DNA of 58,446 nt from Echinococcus granulosus. Taxonomy: Eukaryota > Platyhelminthes > Cestoda > Cyclophyllidea > Taeniidae. The notes under the pieces are model-generated. The model worked only from the letters and a program-made list of their open reading frames with translations. It was not told the DNA's origin and searched no databases. The stretch covers positions 432,293 through 490,738 of the forward strand of contig NW_020170407.1 in assembly GCF_000524195.1 (NCBI RefSeq), in the 5' to 3' direction. Below are positions 1 to 12,250 of this stretch, one piece after another (positions within the stretch are counted from its first letter, which is position 1; each line of letters opens with the position of its first letter). A program made the translations under genes and the position numbers.

Positions 1-927
1 TCTTGAGAAGCAGCCACACCCGGAAGATCATTCGGATGAAAGTGCCATTTGAACAAGTTGACGCAAAATATATCCGTAAAAAGATACTGACTTATCCTCG
101 CCTTCCGCTTTTCCTTTGTAGTTCTCCTATTGACTAGTATTAGCAAACAGAGTATGTATATTTAAAAGCAATGACTGAAACTAGCATGTCTGCTTTTAGA
201 GACGAGAATGGCAGGATTGTATTACTGACTGAAATTATTTAGTTGTCTGATTCTGGCAGTCCATCCCCCCCTGACGAATGAAGAAATGATATTACTCAAA
301 CCGCATAAACCCATAAGTCACCTGACACTTTTAATTGTCTGTGACGGTGGCATGGAGGTACAACCTTCCTAGCACTTTTGTAAGGCTAAGATGGACCTAC
401 TTGTAGCAATAGAAGGCTTTAAATATGGTACGACAGGGTGATGAGGTAATTGTCGGTCGACCTCTCAACATTTGAATAGCATCAGAACTTTAAAGACAAC
501 GATCGTACGTCTGTTCGCGAAGATCCAGTTTGCAGTGGCCCTTAAGCAGAAGCCTCAGGGACATTTCCGTGAGCATTAAAATAGCGCGTGAAATATCGCT
601 CTAGTACTAGACGTCTAACTGCCAAAACATAAGTAGTCCCTCTGTAGGAATAGTGACACCTCCTACCCCTTTCATTTGGAAGAGTCGGCGCACAATAGCT
701 GACAGAAAAGCAGGGAACAGGTTGCCCTGGGTTTATTCAATAGTAACAGTAAACCCTTTTATGTGAAAACTTCCCATGAATTGATCAAAGCTGGGGAGTA
801 AGTGTATAAATGTGCAATAAAATAAATACAGCTTCTACTTCCTGAATTTTTTTCAAATTCTTTTGTCATCCCGACACCCGACTGCACTTGAACGCCTTTC
901 ATAATAAATGAGACCATTATCACTTAC
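1..927. other. Intronic or left-flank sequence, nothing recognised
   Basis: This stretch lies downstream of the WW exon on the minus strand and should be intron of the ligase gene. No further WW or HECT coding segment was recognised on either strand. Confidence 0.5.
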
Positions 928-1210
928 CCCATCCCTCCGGCAGAGACTTATCATCCTCAAAGGAACCAGCCGACGGTCGTCCAGAGGCCTCACTCACTCC
1001 TTCTGACCAATCAGAACGCGGGAGACGAAGATGTGGTTGCGCCGCACTGCCCCATCTTGATTGAGTCCTTTCGGGTGTCAGTGGAGGCGAGGGATCAAAA
1101 AGGGCGCGGATAAATTCAGCCCAGAAACTGGAGCTCACTGCCACTGCAACGTGTTGGTTGCGATTTCTCCTGTTTCCCGCAATTTCTACCATGGGTTGGG
1201 GTGCAGCAGC
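928..1210 (-). CDS. Linker and start of first WW domain of the E3 ligase
   Basis: Reading starts in phase 0 after a CAG acceptor and continues through a polar, Ser/Pro/Arg-rich linker to DDKSLPEGW plus one base. It stops at a strong donor (GGG|GTAAGTG). LPEGW is the usual opening of a WW domain, with the first signature tryptophan, and the next codon (G plus two bases) allows the expected Glu. The strand, phase and order after the C2 exon fit one gene. The identification rests on one short motif and a good donor, so it is moderately certain. Confidence 0.58.
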
Positions 1211-4200
1211 CTGACTATTTCTTGAATGGAAAGATAAATGCTACTGAGATGAAGTCAGTAAATGAATTTGGATACCCAAAAACAGGAAAATAGGATGTCG
1301 ATTCGCCACTAATCATTACAACCAACCAATGACAATTTACTGTCTCATTGTTAGCGATTTCAACCTCAACCACAAATTAGCAACTTAGATGAAATAACAT
1401 GGTCCAGAAGTGAACTAGTCCCTGCACTGCTGGTCTAGTTCTACCATCAGCCGCCTAGAACCGGTATTCCGCATAACATCCTCGAGGCAACTCAAAAGTT
1501 ACGCCCACAGGGTATGCTAGACACCCTTTTCATTAACATTTTAAAGAATCCGTAAACCCGGAGGACTTTCACAAATACTATGAAAAAATTAGTAGGTGCA
1601 GACACCTGGTTTCCAGACCTATGAAAAAAGGCAGAAAACGAAGAAACACTTATTTCATCTACAATTTAGCATAGCACAATTCAGTGCATACTACAGCGTC
1701 TGCAACAGATATCCCTAAAGAGTGTCAACACATAAGAGTGTGAGTCTATTTTGCATCATATCAAGGGGAGCAGTCTAGTCTGATGATATTGAATTCTGAG
1801 TCGAATAAGATGTTTAAGTCTCTTCAGCTGTTAAAGAATTAAAAAGGGGTAATCAGACCTATCAGAAACTACTATTGCAGCATTACTTAGATGAGATCAC
1901 GTGATCTGGCAAAGATAAACACGTGAATCCACCCACACACCCCCTCAAAGATGTGTACAATAGTTCGTCAAAGTGATATTTCTTCTACGAGAGTAAAGCT
2001 TTTCAGTCGCAAGACCCTCTTTCAACATTTCATTTCGCCTTAAGTAGGTCACTTTGCGACATGTTTGTTTCGCCATAAGCGAGCTACCTTCAAATGCCAT
2101 TCTTGAGTCACTTACTTATGCCCCTCATCTCTAGTAGAAAAAAAAGGATCATAATTAGAGTAATTTGCCCACTTGAATCTGTGTTCAAGGGCAATTATTA
2201 TCCTGGTTCGGTCGTTGTTTAAGTGACAGTGAATACTACTCAATTAGGATTTAAATAAACTATTCCTGGTAGTTTATGATCAATGTAGAATCGTAAAATT
2301 CCAAATTATTTTGAGCCAACATCAAGCAAAACTTTAAGCTCGAATCAAAATTCAGGATCACTGTCAAATTGTGGCCTTTACACCTCCGAATTAACCTATT
2401 TAGATACGAAATGGGTCAAATATTACGGTCACAGTATTTAAAGGGTGTCACTTCTTTTTACATCTTTAAGTGAGGAAAAATGCTATTCCTTACAATAAAT
2501 TACTAAAGAGCTGTGAAAAATCCTTTTAGAAACAAACTATTCCACAAAACAACCCAAATTACAGTGCCCAGTTCATGCCATATGGAGACGCAAGCTAGTC
2601 GCCACTTTTTGTTTCTAGAGGCAAACAGCCTCCACTTCAGCTCACTTTTATTTCCTCACTTATCCACTTCAGATGGGATTGTCTGCTTTTAATGGTAAAA
2701 GAAAGTGTGATAATTTAATCACGTGAATATATTCTCACGGATAGGTATCTTTGGTATGTAGCCTGAGGGTTGGCACTCCCTCGTGGGAGTAGGGGATTCA
2801 CTAGTACTGGTTGTTTATAAGGAAAAAAACCGTTTCCTGTATACCTTCAAGTTACATCAAATAAATAAAGCACTGCCATAAGTACTGCCTAGCCTTCAGC
2901 AAGTGAAAAAATCACACTAAACAATTGTATCTTCAAAACAAGCACAATCACGTGGAGATGCGGTGGCGCGTAGAGCGGGACAGTGATTGGATCGTTTGGA
3001 CGTAGCAAATGATGTTTTTTTGTTTGACAAATGTCAAGAAACAAAAATCATTTCTCACCACAAACCAACCACGTGTTTAAACAACAAATTGTCAAGGTCT
3101 GAAGTTCATTATCTGACATCTATCAAATACGTGGCATATAAAGCACATTGGCTTGGTGACCTCCACCGCGACTTTCCCGTTTGATGTAGGGGTAAGTCAC
3201 TTACCTCGTCGCTCACGCCACACACTGCTAAAAGTTATTCTGGACAAATGGATCTTGAATAATAACCACGTCTAAATGGTATATGGTTCCACTTCTGCCC
3301 TTTCTCCAGCATGATTGTCAAGTAGACATAATGAGTATCACAAAGCAGACAAACATTCGACCAACACTTTATGATATGTGGATTAGAAATAAGAGGAAAA
3401 TAGTACAGTGTACTAGACCGACTCATATCTGTGTATTTTACAAGTCCCTACAAGTTACAAAAAGTTAGCGGAGAGAACTAAACCGCAAAAGTGCAAGTTT
3501 TGGGTCATGTCAACCCCAGAGCGTGCAGAGGACGAGCCAAGAGTCTGCCAGTCCTAAGGCCTATCCTTCATCGTATCTTCAGAGGCAATACGAGTATCGT
3601 ATTTGGCGCCGCTTCATTGATCGGGTTGCAAAAAGCACATTTTTTGAAAACAACATTTGACAAATGAAATCGAAGTATCTTCAAACATTTGCTATTTGGA
3701 AGAACAGCTAGTGCTGCACTGAGAAATCTCTACAACTTTGGGGCTGAGTTAATCTCGACCGAAAAGGTAGACAGGCTCGAAGTGCAGCTGGCGGGCTCAA
3801 TCGAGAGATGCAATACGGAGGTTTAATTGGTAATTACTTTAAGTCCAAAAACATTTTTATGTTTTGGCGGAGTTGGGCGAAGATACATCAGACAAAGTCC
3901 CAAATTCCGTTTCCTGTATTCACGTGGTCAAAACTGTGCTTTCGGCTCTCGGTATGACACATGGTAGTGAGATCTTGTAAATTTAGGGACTTGTGAAATC
4001 GTCGTTCTCGTTGATATGTCTACACTGTAAGGCAAAGGTATGTGCCTGCATCACTATGGTACGCTCCGTTCTGCTATCCACATATTTTTTCTTGTTTTGG
4101 ACCCGTGTGGCATAAGTCATTTACTTCAAAAATCCCAAGAATGCGGAAGCTACCAGCATATCTTCAAGGCGTGGCATGTGTTAGCACAATCGGACAACTC

Positions 4201-6708
4201 GAATGTGCTCATAGCTCACTCAAAGGTGGACGCCTAGTGTTCAGTGCTACTCTCTCCTATTGGTCGGTACTTAGTGGAATAATTCAAGGTTACTGAGCCA
4301 AGCACGTTCAAAAATGATTAATGCGAATGAGGAAGCAATTTATTTACACTTATATAAACTGGAAGATGCCGTAGAAGCTACCCAGCAAATGAGTGTCACC
4401 CACCTGCATTGTTATCCGTTTTCATCTTAGAACAATATAATGTTTTCAACTGTTTGCCCGGTGAGAGACTCTTTATGGGAGGGCGAAAGAACACATCATT
4501 CATTAGCCCCTAACAATACAATCGTTGGCTCCTTTGAGCATGATGGAATGAAGACTCAACTGTACATGCCGACAACCGGACAATTACGGGTGGGGCTTAT
4601 TCACCCAATTTGATACAATTCAAGGGTACAAAAGAACAAATTTTATTGCCTAGACAGTCAGTCGGAAGAATATTCCGTTCCCAAGACAATGCAAGGCCTT
4701 ATACCACTGTGAAACACAGTCATGAGAATATTTGCATTAGGATGGGAAGGAAATGTTACCTCGCCCTTATCGTTCATGCTGCTCTGATGATATTTTGCTG
4801 GATAATTACAAGCATCCCTTCCTGGCCTTGGACAATCACATTCCAAACAAAATTCAGATTTGAAGATCAAAAGTGCGGTGATAGAATCGAAAGGGATCGG
4901 GGAAAGATTGTCTACGCCTAGATGAAAAGTGTACCGCATATACCGCGTTGGGAAAGGTGCACACATTATAATGTTGATCATTTCAACAAAACATCCCTAA
5001 ACTGCTTAAGTCCTATTTGCAAAAAAAGCTGCACAAACTTATCTGGCTGCCTAATACAAGCGACTTGACCACCTGCGGCTGGTTACCAAAATCCAGTCAG
5101 CTTGATGTATAACCGCTAAAACCGGTAAAGCAAAGGTCTTTCGACTAGATTTGTAATATTTTATAGAATAAAATCTGTTAACTTAGACAATCCACTTTCC
5201 TTACCACTATCGGTGCATGTGATTACGCAGAGAAAACAAATCTGTTCACTGACAAAGGCTTGTGATTTTTAATATGACGACTCAAGGTGAAAAAAATAGT
5301 GGAATTCGTCCTGTTTACGGTAAATGAAAATTCATTCGGCATTACAAACAAAATTAACTACGTGCATAGTGAGAGAACAGCGAGAGTTAACAAACGACAA
5401 TCAAGCATTTCACGTGATACAGTGGGTGCTTTGACAGATCTACGAATCAAAAAATACGCGGCAGGAGTCCACCAGTCCGTACTAAGATATCAGAGATGAT
5501 TTTCAGCCCTTCAATGAAGATAATTATGCATGACTGTTTCTTCTAACATGGTCAATGTAATGTAAGGGTAGATTGTAAAAAAAAACACCATTGATTTTAA
5601 CCTCTTGAATCACCAAAAGAACTACTAGTCAACATACCAAAAGTACTAAAAACTAATTTTTTATGCTTGTTACGATTATGTATACGAATAAAGATCACGT
5701 AGAGAAAACATTTTAGAATGATTTGCATAAAAGTGGAAACCAGTATGGGATTGAACTTGCACAACAGTTGAGCAAGCACTAGCACTTCCGCCGTCCCCAG
5801 TGCCATTGGAAGGTGTCTACAATGTAGTTCAGGTACTATTAAGGTTGTTTGAATCGCGCACAAGACAGAAGAGCACTAATGGAATCCCACCCAACTAACT
5901 TACAGGAAGGGAGGGTGCCTCAGCTGCAGGGTGCTCCCGGACTTCTGGAGGGGGCGGAGTCACCTGAAGGTCGACTTCGAGGGGACCGAAATGCACAATG
6001 AGAGTTCCACGAAGGCCATCTCTTTTGGATACCGAGAGTATCAGTGGGGTAGAAGGAACTATAGCCGCATAAGTTAGAGTCACCACCAAACCTTTTCCAT
6101 CATTTGATTTCAAAATAGGATAAACATCTAAATGGGCGTCTCCAACCAGTGCATTTGGTCCAAACTTAACAACTTGTACGACTTTGAATTGGAGGGAGGA
6201 ATAAGGCGTAATGATAAGAGAAGCAGAGTGGTTCCATGATGGTGACCAGGATTTAACAGCAATGGGAGTCTTGAAGGATAATTTCCCGTCCACATACCCT
6301 TCAACAAACATCCGAGCTCCGGCAGGACCTCGAGGACTTATAACTACCTGCTTAACTGAAAAAAAATTGTGAAGAATTAAATTGTCGAATACCTATAACG
6401 TTAACTTGAAAAAGACCTGGGCCTTGAGGCATAATTTCCCATTGATAGAAAACGCTAGAAACGGTATATTTTGTAAAAGAATAGATGATTGTCTAAGTAG
6501 ATGTCAGCAAATATATTCGATAAGAGCGGTCGCCCACAAAATTCGAATTGTCGCTAATCCGTTTAGGTGAGGAAAGTTATCCAGTAACTTTACGCAGGAT
6601 TTTTTAAAAACAATTTAAGCCAAATGACGAAAGTTGAAAACTTTTGTCAAGGAACTAAAGGCACTTTTCGGGATCATACTTACTGCAAGCTAAATTTCGA
6701 AAAAGCAT
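928..6708 (-). CDS. HECT-type E3 ubiquitin ligase (WWP/ITCH/Su(dx)/NEDD4-like), 5' part only, three exons
   Basis: Proposed exons on the minus strand are 6708-6684, 6355-5904 and 1210-928. The reading phases fit: the first exon leaves one base, which the second completes, and the second and third join at a codon boundary. The product begins with a short leader and a C2 domain. A proline- and serine-rich linker of about 115 residues follows, then the sequence LPEGW, where a WW domain starts. C2 plus WW is the N-terminal layout of the NEDD4 family, which ubiquitinates PPxY-bearing membrane proteins; C2 binds phospholipid and WW domains bind the substrate. The C2 sequence resembles human WWP1 most closely among those I know. 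The remaining WW domains and the catalytic HECT domain are not in the window and should lie past the left edge. It is divergent from the EMC8/9 gene. I am confident of the C2 exon, fairly confident of the WW exon and less sure of the first exon. Confidence 0.72.
1211..5903 (-). other. Intron of the E3 ligase gene (about 4.7 kb)
   Basis: AT-rich sequence between the C2 and WW exons. Apart from the mariner transposase remnant near 4.5-4.85 kb and a small inverted repeat near 2773-2788 (ACTCCC / GGGAGT), no coding exon or RNA gene was recognised. An additional small linker exon cannot be excluded. Confidence 0.5.
4544..4840 (+). mobile_element. Degraded mariner/Tc1-type transposase fragment
   Basis: One plus-strand frame reads a Trp-led segment, then HADNRTITGGAY, then a lysine-rich stretch, then RSQDNARPYTT. 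The pattern TIT(G)-x-Y followed about 30 residues later by QDNARP(H/Y)T is the hallmark around the second catalytic Asp of mariner-family DDE/D transposases. Just after GRKC the frame shifts. LPRPYRS and a SDD-containing segment continue in another frame, where mariners have LPHPPYSPDLAPSDYHLF. Stops and a frameshift make it a dead remnant. No terminal inverted repeats were identified. It lies in the ligase intron on the opposite strand to that gene. Confidence 0.6.
5904..6355 (-). CDS. C2-domain exon of the E3 ligase
   Basis: The exon runs from an acceptor with a long T tract (TTTTTTTTCAG) to a consensus donor (CCT|GTAAGT). It encodes about 150 residues. Landmarks matching the WWP1/ITCH C2 domain are VEGYVDGKL (WWP1 has a VVVDGEIT-like segment), SWSPSWNHS (the SNPKWDE-like loop), LIITPYSSLQFKV, ALVGDAHLDV (the ALLGKATIDL-like segment) and GLRGTLIVHFGPLEVD. 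After the C2 fold it continues into a proline-rich tail (TPPPPEVREHPAAEAP). The exon ends in phase 0. Confidence 0.85.
6684..6708 (-). CDS. Putative first coding exon of the E3 ligase (8 codons)
   Basis: An ATG is followed by MLFRNLAC and one extra base, then a consensus donor GCA|GTAAGT. The single leftover A joins the TT that opens the C2 exon to give an isoleucine codon. This yields a hydrophobic lead-in to KQVVISPRG, where the first C2 beta-strand is expected. Phase and donor strength support it. So short an exon cannot be proven without a transcript, and a longer upstream exon is possible. Confidence 0.4.
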
Positions 6709-7000
6709 TTGTAAAAACAAACCTTTGTTATTATCAATACAGTTTATTTTATTTTGTCAAGTTTTGCGCATACGTGATGTTATAAAACATTAAGTGTCGT
6801 TTTATTTACTAAAATTTAAAAACTTTTGAAAAGTATGCAAATCAAACCAAATGTTAGACAACTAAACCGCAAGATATCTTTACATTTTTTTGTCGATAGA
6901 AGCCTAAAACTTTCATTTCCGACTAGCAAATGCCATTCCCTTTAGTTGATGTTGATGATGTCCGTGTGGATTGTCCTTGCTACATGATAGGTGATCGGGT
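6709..7000. promoter_or_regulatory. Shared intergenic region between divergent ligase and EMC8/9 genes
   Basis: The ATG of the EMC8/9 gene and the proposed ATG of the ligase face away from each other across 292 bp of AT-rich DNA. A bidirectional promoter is the simple inference. No specific factor site or TATA box was assigned. Confidence 0.35.
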
Positions 7001-7652
7001 ATGGCACCTGTACACTTAGAATCGCTTGCTTTTGCAAAAATTATTTTGCACGTTTCCAAATATCCACACGCCGCTGTCAACGGAGTTCTCTTGGGCGATA
7101 TTGTTGGTGGGAAGCTTGTTATTCGTGACTGTATTCCCCTTTTCCATGGATGCCTTACTCTAACTCCAATGATAGAAGTTGCACTTACTCAAATTGAAGT
7201 CTACTGTGATGCAATGAACTGGAAAATTTGTGGCTACTATCAAGCGAATGAAACGCTAAATTCCAACGAGTAGGTAAACTTTGTGTGGTTTAGGGTTTTT
7301 AGGCTAAATCTGGTTGCCACGCGAATTGGTGACAAGATTTTCGAAAATAGCAGCCAAGGCAATATAATCATCGTGCGCAACGATCGTTTGCGATCCCTCT
7401 CTCCTGAAGCTTTTTCACTCTACTGTAGGCGTGATGGCAGTTGGCAGGAGACCTCGCGGTAACTTTTCTTTACATCAAGTTATCTTTGATAGTCCTTCCG
7501 TTGAGCAATCTGCCGCTGAGTTTGTCAAATCGTTTTTGGACGAGTCCATTATAGAAGGCTTCGCTGACTTTGATAATCATCTGGATAATATTCTAATGGA
7601 TTGGCGGAACATTGGTTTTTTCCACCTCAATGAAATTGATAAGGTTAAATAA
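7001..7652 (+). CDS. EMC8: ER membrane protein complex subunit 8/9 (EMC8/EMC9)
   Basis: Three exons, 7001-7269, 7303-7458 and 7493-7652, are separated by introns of 33 nt (GTAGGT...TTTTAG) and 34 nt (GTAACT...GATAG). The join keeps the frame and gives 194 residues, against about 210 in human EMC8. Recognisable family blocks are KYPHAAVNGVLLG near residues 20-32, RDCIPLFHGCLTLTPMIEVA near 43-62, GYYQANE near 79-85, and near the C terminus FADFDNHLDNILMDW. The fold is an MPN domain without the JAMM zinc-protease residues, as in other EMC8/9 proteins. The protein is a cytosolic-face subunit of the EMC, which inserts tail-anchored and multipass membrane proteins into the ER. Invertebrates usually have a single EMC8/9 gene, so 8 versus 9 is not distinguished. 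It is head to head with the E3 ligase. No polyadenylation signal was seen close to the stop. Confidence 0.93.
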
Positions 7653-9599
7653 GCCACCCCAGTCGGTTTGTTTCTTTCTGGTGTATAAATTTCTGTGATG
7701 CCATTTAGTTTAATCTTTTTCGAATCTTCATTGAAAGTGTGCATTATACCTTGTTCGTTGTATGTTTGGCTGTCCGTGCAGATGTTGATGCGGATTCCTC
7801 GTGCAAAGCTTTAGTCGAATTTGAACGCTCCTCTGTGATTGTATGAAACTGGGAATGGGTTCATCATAAATACGGTGAAATGCATACTTTATAATAATAT
7901 CGGTGGGTCTAATTGGTTTTGCTGGTCGCTTAGTGCATCTCGTATATTTTGGTAGCTGCCGCAATTGAACTTTGAATCGTAAAGGTTAGGAGATCGCGCC
8001 GACTTGCTGTTGTCAATTCAGGATAAGTTGAGTGGTTTCGCTGTTTTAAACTGTCTATTTGTTTGTTTTTTGTGCACTATTCGGCCTGTGGTGTTGGGCA
8101 TATATATGTGATGCTGGCGCGAGTAAGCCTTTGAGCCTCTGCATCAATGTATCTTGAAACGATAGACAGTTATTGCTACTGAGGTAGTTAAGTAGAAGTT
8201 GGTCGACTGGAAGATAATTTTGAACAGTCTGCTCCGATGACACTTCACGCTTTTGCTTTTCAAGGGTTACAGCTTGGAACCAAGACATGGTGGATAAATG
8301 AGGTGTCGTTTAGCTAGAAAGTTTGTTTCCCGTCTGAAGTAGCCTATTATATCGCGTTGAGACTTGTACGATACAACTGGTGGATTTCTGCCTGGTGGGT
8401 GCGATTTGACTTCACTATGCCTACTCTACGAATTGGCTTTGACTCTTCTGCGAGGCTTTGAATTTTAGTGATGATTGCCTCGAGGGTCGTCTATTGTCGA
8501 TGATGATGTTCAGCATGAATGCCAAAATGATTATCTTGGTGAAGGCCACGAGGCCAATGGAGCTCACATCCACCCAGAGACAACAGTTAGCTTTGGTTTA
8601 TCGTCCCCCAGTCCTTCCACTTGCCTAAGACTTACGTGCTGTTGGGAAGGCATATGTCATGGGGGCGAGTGAGTTTTTCATCCCACTGTTTGCCAGACAA
8701 TGGAGCGCACACGCCTATCCACCTTCCACCGTTAAGCTATTTGTTACTTTATCCGCTTAAGTTCATGCCCAGCCATGTCTACGGATGTGGTCTATCCACT
8801 CGTCACAACTCGCAAGTGTGCCAAAAAGCCTCTTCTTGCGAGACCACCAGAAATAGTGAATACATTGAAAGATATGACAGGACCCTAAACTACAGCTTAC
8901 TCGTGAGATCTTCCTACAGCGCAGTTTAGTTGACAGGATGGTAATATTTCTTACCCTTAGTGGTCCACCAAGTATCTTTGGATGGTATCCGTCACCATTT
9001 CACTGTTGTATTTCGGATTGAATGGTTAAAAAATGATAGATGAAATAGTGAGCTGTCCCTTCTGAACGTGTTTAGTAACTACTGCCTGGATCAAGGGGTT
9101 TTCGCAACTTCTAAACACTGAAGAAGGTACTAAGTGCCATCAACAATCGGACCGCAGGCCCATCACCTTTAACACTTGTCTTGTTTAAGCTCCTTTTTCG
9201 AAGAATTTCCATAGAGTTTAAAAATATCCGTACTGGTGTACCTGCCATTGCAGAGCGACTTGGATATCCAGATATATTAACGAAAGTGACACCTTTAAAG
9301 ACGGAAATTTGCTGAATAACTTTCAAATTAGGTCGTTCTTGCATCCAAATTTTAACTAAATCTTAAGGAGACTTCATAACCATAACGGTCTTGCTATCCA
9401 GCAATAAAATGACGCAATTACCACCACAATCAATTCAATCAAAGCTCAAAGGCGCACAAAACAAGCAGCAAATCTGAAGAACGTTATTGGCAGTTTGATA
9501 GGGTAACACAGAAGTGAGTCTCCCTTGTCAAGCCCAAAATTTCACGTAGAAGTGGGCAAAAAGGGGCGAATAGAGACATCTTTTTTTACTGGATAATTA

Positions 9600-9830
9600 G
9601 CCTCTCTCCATCCTTCTCTAAGGATTCTCCCCTGTCATCCCTGGGAGACATTTCAGGACTCCGCTTTCCCCCCCTATGCCTGCCTCCTCAAAGACTCCTA
9701 GACCGCACCCAAGAAGCGAGCAGCTGCCTGTAATTAGATGAGGGGGGAGGAGGCATTTGCAATCATTCTGCTACTTCAAAGTTCCTTCTTCCTGCCTGCC
9801 CAACTGTAGTGGGATAATCTGCACTCGGGT
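9600..9830. promoter_or_regulatory. Candidate enhancer-like patch (E-box plus TAATTA)
   Basis: A more GC-rich island contains CAGCTG at 9721-9726 followed four bases later by TAATTA at 9731-9736, next to a G-rich tract. It contains no open frame of interest. It lies downstream of the zinc-finger gene. The call is inferred from motif clustering only. Confidence 0.2.
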
Positions 9831-10267
9831 GTGGCTATATGGGGCTTGAAAAGAAGGTGGGAGCACTGCCATCACCTCCCCTTCTCCTTCTGCCCCCTTC
9901 CCCACGTGTGTCTCTCCGCTTGACAACTTGACCGCTGCAACAAGTCCCACCCATGCAATTTGGGCGGAAACAAAGGCAAGATGTGTATATGCCTTCTTTT
10001 GGGAATGATTTTGGCCTTTTTTTGCAAATTTCGTGAATACTTCTTAAAAATAATAAAGATTGAGGAGCTTAACAGTTGAGCAGATCCCTCTTTATTAAGA
10101 TAAAATGACATCTCTAAAGCTCGTATTCATTTAATGGTGAACTGAGTGTTAAAGCGAAATTTTGTCAATGATTAGTCATTGACGTTGGAAAGTAATGGGA
10201 TGTTTTTCGGTGAACCTTCCGGTATAGAATTTTTACAAATAGACTTTTGTAGGACGTATGGAAACAG

Positions 10268-10290
10268 GATGGACGAATGGATGGATGGAT
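10268..10290. repeat. Short GATG/GGAT microsatellite
   Basis: Imperfect tetranucleotide run reading GGATGGACGAATGGATGGAT, then GGA. Too short to be more than a simple repeat. Confidence 0.6.
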
Positions 10291-12099
10291 ACAGAATGGC
10301 TGATTGGACGGCCGGAGCGATTTGTCACCAAAATTAACTTTCTTAAATTTTACCATTTTTGATTTGTATGGTATCCTGCTCCTGCACCTACACAAAATGC
10401 GCCGAAAGAGATATGGAGTGGAATCCATGCAGTGTTCCATTCAGTTCCCATTAAGAGAACTATTAAACATTCTTTTGTGGCGCTATATTTTTTGGAGCTC
10501 GTCCTGACACCGCATAGGTGGAAGGAAAATGTGGTTTCTTGTACCATCAATTTTCTCGTGCAGCTTTTGTCGCATACTACTATATGATTTGATGAGTGGG
10601 TTCTGAATTTCGCAGAGAATCTTTCAACATTTTACTCTCTGCCTTGTGACTTAGTGGGAATTGAAGGAACTTGGAAACTGAAAGAGATTGTTTATACGTA
10701 TTGTGAAACCCGACGGTGCACGTCAATCTATCAGCACAATGCGATATTCTACATTCCACTTTGCACTTATCCCTCCATTAAATGCTACTTCAGTTCCGTA
10801 AATGTATTTCCAACCCGTCGATTTCACGTACCAACAGTAACCTGGCTATAAAGCTGAAACAGGTGATGGAAGCGTCCTGTCACAATCGTTGCATAGCATT
10901 TGGAGAAGGTATGATAGTATAACAATGTACCACTTGCTTTCCATGAATGCGCTTGCTTGTGATGACGAGCCATATTCAAGAAGATCCATCGTTCCCGGTG
11001 ATGGTTAATAACATGTCAAGCAACTTTCAAGTGAAAAGAGATGAATCTAGTTGTTTGTTCCTGAAGGAAAAACTTGTGGACGCTACTTGGCAAATGGATG
11101 TCACAAGTATTATTAGAGGATTTTGGATTGTCTGCTGACTGATTTGCAATAAGAAATGACTTTTTGTCTCATCCAGTAGACACTTCCGCTGCATGCACCA
11201 CTTCACTTCCAAAAGATTGTTTTTTTCGTGTTGCAGACGCAACTGATCACTAGGACTTGCTCCTCCACTGATGGCCGATTGACACTTATCATCTATCCAC
11301 TCCATAAGGTACCACTGGAGGGTGTTTTAGGAGTAGCCACCTTAGAACTAGTGAAACAGAGGAAAACAATGCTGCATTCCATGAAGCCTTGCACTTTAAG
11401 ATGTCAGAAAAGTAGGTACTGATGTATAATCTTTCAGGGCTCCCGTTTTCCCCTATTTTCCCAGTGATGACTGTCAGCTTTCCCCCTGCAAAATGGATGA
11501 GATGGCACGGATTTATTGAGATAGACGCAAAAGTGGACAGGGTCTGGTTGTTTACTACTGGAAACAAAAATTTGGAGAGATGATTGATTATGGGAAAGCT
11601 TTCTGTACCCATTGACTTTCTTATTTAAAAAAGAATCTAAAATTTTATGAGCACCCCGTAGATATCGCGGCTGGTTTTGTCAAAAGTGTGGGTTAACATC
11701 TAAGAGCTAAAGCAGCAAGTTTGTACTTTATCGGCTCTCTGGAACGATTTTTTATAATTTCTCGTCAAAACAGGAGTAAACGCATTTTTGAGACTGTTCC
11801 CGACAATTTCTGATCAGACCACTTTGGGTCGTGATGCGTACGTACCATCAGAATGCAACGTGGGTGGGTGGATAAGTATGCAGAAATCCAGGTAAATTAG
11901 TGCTGGAGATATTTTCACCACAAAGATAAGAAGTTACAGACTACACCATCTTCACTTAGCGAAATCTAGTGATGATGATGAGGGTGGGAGGCAGCAGAAA
12001 GGGGGCTCTGCTGCACCCGCTTTTCAGGACGCCTTTGACAGGTACTCATTAACGCATTCTGCCTTATTGGATCATTTCTCCGTCTTTTTTTCCCCTACA

Positions 12100-12250
12100 T
12101 TAATCTTCTCTCTCTCGGTCTCTGCTTCTCTGCCTCCATCACTGTGATTTGCTAATTACAGGGAATAGCAGCTTCACCTGCTTTCCCAATTAGCATTTTG
12201 CAGCTGAAAGAAAGGTGCTGGATGGATATAAATCTCAGATTTGTTTTATA
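12100..12250. promoter_or_regulatory. Candidate enhancer-like patch 3' of the zinc-finger gene
   Basis: Within about 60 bp it contains TAATTA (12153-12158), CACCTG (12175-12180), CAATTAG and CAGCTG (12201-12206). These look like paired homeodomain and bHLH-type sites. No coding frame covers them. Conservation has not been tested. Confidence 0.2.

Noticed and set aside
9111..9344. 77-codon minus-strand frame; on the plus strand a faint resemblance to a reverse-transcriptase motif (RRPIT...KLL)
   Set aside because: The match is only a few residues with stops and a frame change, and no neighbouring RT or endonuclease motif was found. Neither strand is convincing.
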